NCBI GenBank assembly: GCA_030430975.1
Contig: JAUIKB010000323.1
Span: 1 to 6,766, forward strand
Direction of reading: 5' to 3'
Origin: Polyangia bacterium
GTDB taxonomy: Bacteria; Myxococcota_A; Polyangia; Polyangiales; Polyangiaceae
Length of the DNA: 6,766 bases
The position numbers and the translations under genes were made by a program. Below, piece after piece: positions 1-4,847 of this stretch. The notes beneath the pieces were generated by a model that saw only the letters and a program-made list of their open reading frames with translations, did not search any database and was not told the origin of the DNA. Every line of letters begins with the position of its first letter. Position 1 is the first letter of the stretch.

Positions 1-1018
1 AGCGCAGCGTCATGTTCACCTTGGCGAACCGCGTCGCGTCCGTGTTGTACGTGTACGTGTCGCCGGTCTCGCCGAGTACTTCCATCGCCTCGGCAGCCGT
101 GACTTCCTTCTGCTCGTTGATCGTGTAGCTGCTGATCGGCTGGTTCCAGACCTCGTAGTCATACGTGCGGTCTTCAGCGAAGGCTCGCTTCATGATGCCG
201 AGCATGTTGGTGGCGATCACGTGGAACGCGCCGGCGTTTGTGTCGCGGCACTTGTCGTCCTTGAGGCGACCGCTTTCGTCACGCTCAGCTTCTTTCTCAT
301 TGCAGCGACCACCGAGCATCAGCGCGGAGCTCTTGTCGTACATCGAGATGAGCAGTGCCTTGATGTCGCCGACCTCGAAGGTCACGCCCTTGTAGGTGAC
401 CGCGCGCTGTGGCTCCTTCTCAAGGATCGCGGCCGGCACCCAGGCGTGACACAGACCCCACCACGTCTCGACGGCCTTGCCGTGCTTCTCGCTGTCGCAG
501 TCACCCTGCTCAGCCAGGTCGCGGCGCTTCTTGTTGCCTTTGTACGTGCTCTGATACTTCGCTGCCGGTCCTAGTGACTCGTAGTATTCCTTATCGAAAC
601 CAGCCGCGCAGTTGTTCGGGTTGTAGGGCTTGAGATCCATGAAGTTGGCCGGCGGCGTCCAACCGTTGAACGCCATGTCGTACTTCTCCATCGGGGACAT
701 TTTGTCCACGCCCTGCCAGCGCTGGTTGGTCGAGTCCTTGTAGGTGGGCCAGTACGTATCGGTCCACGAGATCTTCTCGGCTGCGCCCTCCATCGGCAGC
801 TCGTCCAACTTGAACTTCAGATCCAGCTGAAAGCGATCCGGGTTGTTGGTGTAGTTCCAGGCGTCAGCCTTTCCGCCGACAATCTTGCCGTCGGTTTCCG
901 GCTTACCGGTCTCGCCGCTGGGCGTGGTGCCTTCGTCTCCGCCTCCGGCGGAGCAGGCAACAACAACGAGCGCGGCGGCGGCGCAGAGAGCTTTGGCAGA
1001 AACAAGAAGAGGTCGCAT
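1..1018 (-). CDS. Secreted lipoprotein resembling the transglutaminase elicitor (GP42/M81-like) family; C-terminus off the left edge
   Basis: The reading frame is open from ATG at 1018 to the left edge, giving 339 visible residues and no stop. A hydrophobic N-terminus (about residues 4-21) ends in a lipobox, V-V-A-Cys22, followed by Ser, so it is probably lipidated and sent to the outer membrane. A Gly/Thr/Glu-rich linker (23-45) leads to GGKADAW (48-54). The body carries blocks I associate with the TGase_elicitor family of Phytophthora GP42 and its bacterial relatives: TYWPTYKDS (88-96), ETWWGLCHAWVPAA (184-197) and CRDTNAGAFHV (257-267). By that analogy Cys190 would be the nucleophile, with His266 and Asp259 as candidate partners. 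GP42 is a calcium-dependent transglutaminase that crosslinks Gln and Lys; activity here is inferred. A GGGGA ribosome site (1028-1032, minus strand) lies 9 bases before the ATG. It is transcribed away from the sigma54 activator at 1323. The family call comes from memory of motifs, not from a search. Confidence 0.72.
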   Translation of the reverse strand, partial: MRPLLVSAKALCAAAALVVVACSAGGGDEGTTPSGETGKPETDGKIVGGKADAWNYTNNPDRFQLDLKFKLDELPMEGAAEKISWTDTYWPTYKDSTNQRWQGVDKMSPMEKYDMAFNGWTPPANFMDLKPYNPNNCAAGFDKEYYESLGPAAKYQSTYKGNKKRRDLAEQGDCDSEKHGKAVETWWGLCHAWVPAAILEKEPQRAVTYKGVTFEVGDIKALLISMYDKSSALMLGGRCNEKEAERDESGRLKDDKCRDTNAGAFHVIATNMLGIMKRAFAEDRTYDYEVWNQPISSYTINEQKEVTAAEAMEVLGETGDTYTYNTDATRFAKVNMTLR

Positions 1019-1095
1019 TGGAATCAGTCCCCGTGGGTCAGTTGAAAGTATCGAGTGAGAGAGAGCGGCGGATGTACACGCCGTACGGTGACTGC

Positions 1096-1111
1096 TGCAA
1101 CCCCGATGCCA
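1096..1111 (-). promoter_or_regulatory. Sigma54 (RpoN) -24/-12 promoter for the lipoprotein gene
   Basis: Read on the minus strand the sequence is TGGCATCGGGGTTGCA, against the consensus TGGCACG-N4-TTGCW. Ten of the twelve defined bases match. The invariant GG (-25/-24 at 1110/1109) and GC (-13/-12 at 1098/1097) have the required spacing. Flanking bases 1115, 1113 and 1112 also fit the extended consensus. Transcription would start near 1085, giving a 5' leader of about 67 bases before the ATG at 1018. A sigma54 activator gene lies immediately divergent, which fits this promoter type. Confidence 0.75.
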
Positions 1112-1115
1112 ACTT

Positions 1116-1133
1116 CCGGCCGCGGACGGCCGG
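1116..1133. repeat. GC-rich inverted repeat abutting the sigma54 promoter
   Basis: CCGGCCG (1116-1122) and CGGCCGG (1127-1133) form a perfect 7-bp inverted repeat around CGGA. It lies about 31-48 bases upstream of the predicted lipoprotein start site, so it is not in that transcript. It has no T-run. It could be a protein-binding site or a DNA cruciform; the role is unknown. Confidence 0.55.
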
Positions 1134-1194
1134 CACAGGCTAAGTGCCCGTAATCGCACACTCTGGCCCCCGGTGGAGTACAGTGCAGGTAGAA

Positions 1195-1232
1195 GTAGGG
1201 GCATGTAGGACATGAGCCTACAGAACACTACA
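1195..1232. promoter_or_regulatory. Candidate enhancer (upstream activating sequence) with nested dyad symmetry
   Basis: The core is TGTAGG (1204-1209), 7 bases, then CCTACA (1217-1222), a perfect 6-bp dyad centred on 1213. Outside it, GTAGG (1195-1199) and ACTAC (1227-1231) form a second dyad about the same centre with one mismatch. The half-sites on each side are therefore about one helical turn apart. The block sits roughly -110 to -146 from the predicted sigma54 start site, a usual distance for sites bound by Fis-type helix-turn-helix domains of enhancer-binding proteins. The assignment to the adjacent activator is inferred. Confidence 0.5.
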
Positions 1233-1282
1233 TTGTGAACAAACCTGAATCCTTACGGGTACTTAGCATGCATACACCTGCT

Positions 1283-1295
1283 CGAACACTGTTCG
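1283..1295. promoter_or_regulatory. Dyad CGAAC-ACT-GTTCG upstream of the activator gene
   Basis: Perfect 5-bp inverted repeat with a 3-base spacer, 27 bases before the activator ATG at 1323. A CGTACA direct repeat (1294-1299 and 1305-1310, 11 bases apart) overlaps its right end. The position suits an operator for the activator's own promoter, or a second, more distal site for the divergent gene. Short dyads like this also arise by chance. Confidence 0.35.
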
Positions 1296-1322
1296 TACAG
1301 AACCCGTACAAGGCCGGCTAAC

Positions 1323-2669
1323 ATGTCCGCGCACATGGCTGGCTGGGACGCAGAAGCCACGATGACTATCAATCAGCCGGTAGGACCGGCTGAACGCAAG
1401 GTGGTCACGGGTTTGGTAGGAGTCTTCTTTGAAGACGGTTCCCCTCCGCCCGCAGTCGCCGTCACCGGCGAGCTCACGATCGGTCGCGCGGAGACCGCTC
1501 AGCTCACGCTGCCTGACGGCAACGTGTCGCGGGAGCACGCCGCCGTTCGGCCGGGGTCAGGGTCCGTGGTCGTGCAGGACTTGGGGAGCCGTAATGGCAC
1601 GCACGTGGATGGAAACCGCATTGAGGGCGCGGTCACGGCTCCGGTCAACTCCACAATACGCGTGGGAAAAACGCTGTTCCGCGTGGTGGCGGACGCCGCT
1701 GCTTACCGCGACTACCCGCCCCGCTCTCTGGCCGGACCACTGGTCGGTGGACCGGCGCTGAACGACATTCGTCGAGCTATCGCTCAGCTCGCTCAGGGGA
1801 AGAGTCCGGTGCTCGTGGATGGCGAGACCGGCACGGGCAAGGAGTGCGCTGCCGAGGCGATTCACCTCGCGAGCGGCCGGAGTGGTCGGTTCATTACGCT
1901 CAACTGCGCGGCGATTCCCGCCGAGCTCGTCGAAAGTGAACTGTTCGGGCACGTCAAAGGGGCGTTCTCGGGCTCGGACAAGGCCCGCGATGGCATGTTC
2001 CGCACCGCCGCCGGCGGGACCCTGCTGCTCGACGAGATCGGCGACCTGCCGAGCTACGCCCAGGCTAAACTGTTGCGCGTGCTCGAGTCCGGTGAAGTGC
2101 GGCCGGTCGGTGAGGACCGCACGGACATCGTCGACGTGCGCGTGGTGGCGGCCACCAACCGCAACCTGGCCGAGATGGTCGATGCTGGGACGTTTCGCGC
2201 CGATCTATTCCACCGCATTGTCGCTCATCGCATCACCATGCCGCCGGTGCTCGAACGCATCGAAGACGTCCCGTTACTGGCCCAGTACTTCACCGCCGAA
2301 TCTTCGGCTCTTCCAGACGCGCCGACGGCGTTCAGCGCCGACGCCATGGAGCGACTGCTCAACTGGCGCTGGCCCGGCAACGTACGCGAACTCCGCCACG
2401 TGGTCCTCGCGGCCGCCACCACGGCGCAGGCGGCGAAGGCTGACCACATCCTGCCCGAGCACCTGCCGTCCGGCATGGCACAGGCTCAGTCCGCGCCGCC
2501 GCCGGCCGCCGATCCGGACGTCGAGCTGCGCACGCAGCTAACGACCGCGTTGCGGCTGCGTGAGGGCAACGTCTCCCAGGTGTCACGCGACTTGAGTATG
2601 CGCCGGCCCGCGCTGTATGAAGCCCTTAAGCGCTTCGACATCGACCCCACCACGTTCCGCAAACGTTGA
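1323..2669 (+). CDS. FHA-domain sigma54-dependent transcriptional activator (enhancer-binding protein)
   Basis: 448 residues in three parts. An FHA phosphothreonine-binding domain spans about 28-122, with GR 54-55, SREH 69-72 and GSRNGTHVDG 88-97. The AAA+ sigma54-interaction domain spans about 140-370: Walker A GETGTGKE (167-174), the sigma54-contact loop as GAFSGS (213-218), Walker B LLLDEIG (234-240), arginine-finger block FRADLFHRI (291-299) and sensor II WPGNVREL (350-357). A Fis-type helix-turn-helix follows at about 403-440. FHA in place of a receiver domain implies control by Ser/Thr phosphorylation, as is common in Myxococcota. The GAFTGA loop is altered at positions 4 and 6 (T to S, A to S). 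The start at 1323 has a weak AAGG upstream; ATG at 1335 and ATG at 1362 are alternatives that keep all domains intact. Likely target: the divergent sigma54 promoter at 1096-1111. Confidence 0.93.
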   Translation: MSAHMAGWDAEATMTINQPVGPAERKVVTGLVGVFFEDGSPPPAVAVTGELTIGRAETAQLTLPDGNVSREHAAVRPGSGSVVVQDLGSRNGTHVDGNRIEGAVTAPVNSTIRVGKTLFRVVADAAAYRDYPPRSLAGPLVGGPALNDIRRAIAQLAQGKSPVLVDGETGTGKECAAEAIHLASGRSGRFITLNCAAIPAELVESELFGHVKGAFSGSDKARDGMFRTAAGGTLLLDEIGDLPSYAQAKLLRVLESGEVRPVGEDRTDIVDVRVVAATNRNLAEMVDAGTFRADLFHRIVAHRITMPPVLERIEDVPLLAQYFTAESSALPDAPTAFSADAMERLLNWRWPGNVRELRHVVLAAATTAQAAKADHILPEHLPSGMAQAQSAPPPAADPDVELRTQLTTALRLREGNVSQVSRDLSMRRPALYEALKRFDIDPTTFRKR

Positions 2670-4600
2670 CCGAACCGGCTCCGACAAGAAAATCCAGCGT
2701 GCGCGTCCGGCTCATGAGTTGGGCGAATCGCTACTTTACGGCTCAGCGGCCGCGATTCTGGGTCGCGTTCACGCCGCTACTCATCTTGGCCGCGATCATC
2801 TTCGTGCGCAGCCCGCTCAGCAATTACATCTTCGACGAGCAAGAAGCGCTGCTCGCCAACCCGTACGTCAACGGCAATGGCATGGCGTACCTGGACGCCT
2901 TCAAACGCGACTTCTGGGGTCTGCCCCATACCCGCAGCATCGGCTCCTACCGACCGATTCCCAACCTGTTGTGGCGCGCGCTGTGGAAACTCAGCACGCG
3001 CCCCTGGCTGCATCATTGGGCCAACGTCGTGCTGCATGCGGTCAATGGTGCGCTGATCGTCCAGCTCGTCTATTGTGTTACGCGGCGCAAGCGCACGGCG
3101 TGGCTCGCGGGTTTGGCGTTTGTCTGCTGCGGGGTGTTGACGGAAGCGGTGACCGGGGTGGTCGGCATCGCCGACGTGCTCGGGGGCATGGGCGTGATCC
3201 TAGCGGTGTTGGCGCTCCGACTTCCGATCTACGTCATGCCGCTCGGCGTATTTGCGGCGACCACGTTTGGCCTGTTCTCAAAAGAGAGCGCACTCGTAAC
3301 GCTGCCGCTCGTCCTGTGGGCGTCACTGACGTTGTCGAGCAGCCTACATCCACGCCGCCCGCTGCGCATCAGCCGCGCGGTGCTGAGCACGGCAGCTGCA
3401 GTTGGCGCCCTGGTGCTGTACACGACGCTGCGCAAACGCTGGTTCCCGGTAACGCTTCCCGCGTCGGTTACGACGCCGCTGCCGGAAACCGAGCCGCTGC
3501 TCAGGCGCGCGATGCATGCCTTCATGGCGTGGTTCGCCCAGCCCAAACTTCCGCAAGATCCGGTCAACAATCCGCTTATTAACGCGGAATTTCCGCAACG
3601 GGTTGCCGGCGCGCTCGACATCTACGCTCGCGGGTTCGGTCAAGCGATCTTCCCCTGGTCGCTGAGCGGCGACTACTCGATGTCCCAGGAACCCGCGCCC
3701 GACAAGGTGGTGTTTGTCGGCTCGGTCGTGGGAGCGATTCTGCTGTTCATCGTTCCGGTGGTGGGCGTTCTTTTATGGGCACACAACTGGGTCAAAGAGC
3801 GGCGGGAACGCAAGGCCGCCGGTGTCGCTGACGATCCCTCCAGTCCGGTGTGGTCCCAAACGTTACGTCGCCGAGCGCTGCTGGCGACGGCGTTCGTGTG
3901 GGTTCCGGTCGCGTATTTCCCCCATTCGAATATTCCCGTCCTGCTTCCGACGGTGCGCGCCGAACGGTTTTGGTACGTGCCAGTCATCGGTTTGTCCCTC
4001 GCCGTCGCCGTGGCGGCGAACTGGCTTCTCGAACGACAATGGTCGAGGCAGGCGGCGGCGCGTCTCGCGACCGGCACCGTGGTTGCGTTCTTTGCGTTCC
4101 ATTCCGCGCGCGTCCGGATGCACGCCATCGACTACACCGACGACCTGTTCTTCTGGCGAGCGACGGCCCGCAGTTCTCCGAACAGCGCCAAAGCGCACCT
4201 CAACTACAGCGTGATGTTGGGAGCGCGCGGGCATCTCGAAGAGCGTCTCGAAGAAAACCTAGTCGCTGTGAAGCTCGCCCCCAAGTGGCCGATGGGGCAC
4301 GTCTACGTCGGCGACACCCTGTGTCGGCTCAAACGCGCGCCCGAAGCCTGGAAGCACTACAAACGCGGCTTCGTCCTGGCGAAGAACGACTCCAACCTGC
4401 TCGCCCTCGGGCTGCAGTGCCTATGGGACGAGGGCTACATTCCCAAAGTAGAAACCGAGCTGCTCAACATGTCAGCCGAACACCCCGGCACGTGGCTGGC
4501 GTATCTAGCGCGCGATATCGTTTACAACGGTGAAAAACACGGCGGAGTCGAAAAGAAGTACCGCCCCCGCGGTTACGACGAAGGCCCCAAAAAGGACTGA
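2666..4600 (+). CDS. TMTC-like GT-C protein O-mannosyltransferase with C-terminal TPRs
   Basis: 644 residues with several membrane segments (for example about 32-48, 119-136, 144-184, 190-225, 238-253, 348-371, 404-419 and 436-455) and a soluble C-terminus. Landmarks of the TMTC/DUF1736 family are visible: acidic first loop YIFDEQEALLANPYV (54-68); DFWG...SYRPIPNLLWR (82-103); FSKESA (204-209); the DUF1736-like stretch NNPLINAEFPQRV...YARGFGQAIFPWSLSGDYS (301-338); AERFWYVPVIGLSL (432-445). Residues about 505-625 form degenerate TPR helices. Animal TMTC proteins mannosylate secreted and surface proteins from a lipid-linked mannose donor; donor and acceptor here are unknown. The second-loop block reads GIADVL (167-172) where family members I recall have GRADLL. 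The TTG start overlaps the activator's TGA (TTGA), implying translational coupling; there is no clear ribosome site. ATG at 2714 is an alternative start that still precedes the first membrane segment. Confidence 0.82.
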   Translation: MTEPAPTRKSSVRVRLMSWANRYFTAQRPRFWVAFTPLLILAAIIFVRSPLSNYIFDEQEALLANPYVNGNGMAYLDAFKRDFWGLPHTRSIGSYRPIPNLLWRALWKLSTRPWLHHWANVVLHAVNGALIVQLVYCVTRRKRTAWLAGLAFVCCGVLTEAVTGVVGIADVLGGMGVILAVLALRLPIYVMPLGVFAATTFGLFSKESALVTLPLVLWASLTLSSSLHPRRPLRISRAVLSTAAAVGALVLYTTLRKRWFPVTLPASVTTPLPETEPLLRRAMHAFMAWFAQPKLPQDPVNNPLINAEFPQRVAGALDIYARGFGQAIFPWSLSGDYSMSQEPAPDKVVFVGSVVGAILLFIVPVVGVLLWAHNWVKERRERKAAGVADDPSSPVWSQTLRRRALLATAFVWVPVAYFPHSNIPVLLPTVRAERFWYVPVIGLSLAVAVAANWLLERQWSRQAAARLATGTVVAFFAFHSARVRMHAIDYTDDLFFWRATARSSPNSAKAHLNYSVMLGARGHLEERLEENLVAVKLAPKWPMGHVYVGDTLCRLKRAPEAWKHYKRGFVLAKNDSNLLALGLQCLWDEGYIPKVETELLNMSAEHPGTWLAYLARDIVYNGEKHGGVEKKYRPRGYDEGPKKD

Positions 4601-4640
4601 ACTGCGGGGACGCGGAAACCAGTTCACCGGACCTCAACCG

Positions 4641-4686
4641 ACCGCGCGGTAATGCCGAGCTGGGGCGGCTTGAAACCGCGCGGTAA
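4641..4686. repeat. Twin palindromic repeats ACCGCGCGGTAA
   Basis: The 12-mer ACCGCGCGGTAA occurs at 4641-4652 and 4675-4686 in the same orientation, 34 bp apart. Its first ten bases, ACCGCGCGGT, are a perfect palindrome. Two identical palindromes about three helical turns apart look like paired operator sites for a dimeric regulator. In RNA they could also fold on themselves or pair with each other. The role is unknown. Confidence 0.6.
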
Positions 4687-4782
4687 CGTCCGCGCTGCCG
4701 CCACCTCCGCCGGCGCGCCGGTCGCTGGCCGCCACCTGGTCCGCCATCGCCACCCTGATCGGGTCCTTTGTTCGAGGAATTC

Positions 4783-4800
4783 GCACGGCACGCGCCGTGC
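4783..4800. repeat. 7-bp GC-rich stem-loop
   Basis: GCACGGC (4783-4789) and GCCGTGC (4794-4800) are a perfect inverted repeat around the loop ACGC. There is no following T-run, so it is not a standard terminator. It lies just upstream of the larger stem-loop at 4808-4842. Confidence 0.5.
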
Positions 4801-4807
4801 ACGTCTG

Positions 4808-4842
4808 ATCCACGCCAGCCGCTCTAGTCGGCTGGCGTGGAT
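4808..4842. promoter_or_regulatory. Perfect 14-bp stem-loop immediately upstream of the Uma2 start codon
   Basis: ATCCACGCCAGCCG (4808-4821) is perfectly complementary to 4829-4842, with a 7-base loop CTCTAGT (4822-4828). The stem ends 5 bases before the ATG at 4848, and the only Shine-Dalgarno-like bases (GTGGA, 4837-4841) lie inside its 3' arm. As RNA this hairpin would mask the ribosome site, unless the message starts within it or is leaderless; as DNA it is a long operator-like palindrome. It could also be a factor-independent terminator lacking its U-tract. The inverted repeat is certain; the function is not. Confidence 0.7.
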
Positions 4843-4847
4843 GCGCC

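Larger units (their letters stand above)
1019..1322. other. Divergent intergenic regulatory region
   Basis: These 304 bases separate the minus-strand lipoprotein gene from the plus-strand sigma54 activator, and I see no convincing gene in them. They contain a sigma54-type promoter facing left (1096-1111), a GC-rich inverted repeat next to it (1116-1133), a nested dyad (1195-1232) at enhancer distance, a palindromic GCATGC/ATGCAT patch (1266-1273) and a CGAAC/GTTCG dyad (1283-1295). The words TACAGAAC (1219 and 1296) and GAACACT (1223 and 1284) each occur twice, linking the two dyad regions. I found no strong sigma70-type promoter for the activator. Confidence 0.7.
4601..4847. other. Palindrome-rich intergenic region before the Uma2 gene
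   Basis: These 247 bases follow the glycosyltransferase stop codon, and I see no convincing gene. They hold two copies of a palindromic 12-mer (4641-4652 and 4675-4686), a 7-bp stem-loop (4783-4800) and a 14-bp stem-loop (4808-4842). A weak TGAACT/AGTTCA pair (4598-4603 and 4621-4626) has a long loop. None of these is followed by a T-run, so no canonical intrinsic terminator can be assigned to the upstream operon. No clear promoter is visible. Confidence 0.6.

Noticed and set aside
165..633. Three plus-strand frames opposite the lipoprotein gene
   Set aside because: They are antisense to a minus-strand frame with a lipobox and family motifs, and overlap each other in different frames with no start signals.
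817..1005. Minus-strand 62-codon frame at the start of the lipoprotein gene
   Set aside because: It is in a different frame from the lipoprotein, which has the ribosome site, signal peptide and continuous coding to the window edge.
1233..1269. Sigma70-like promoter (TTGTGA and TAGCAT) for the activator
   Set aside because: The two boxes do not have acceptable spacing, and no other combination scored well by eye.
2617..3582. Plus-strand open frame overlapping the activator and glycosyltransferase genes
   Set aside because: It is out of frame with two well-supported genes, is Arg/Ala/Gln-rich and has no recognisable domain.
3850..4533. Arg-rich 227-codon plus-strand frame inside the glycosyltransferase gene
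   Set aside because: Frame-shifted shadow of the TMTC-like gene; composition is dominated by Arg, Ala and Ser.
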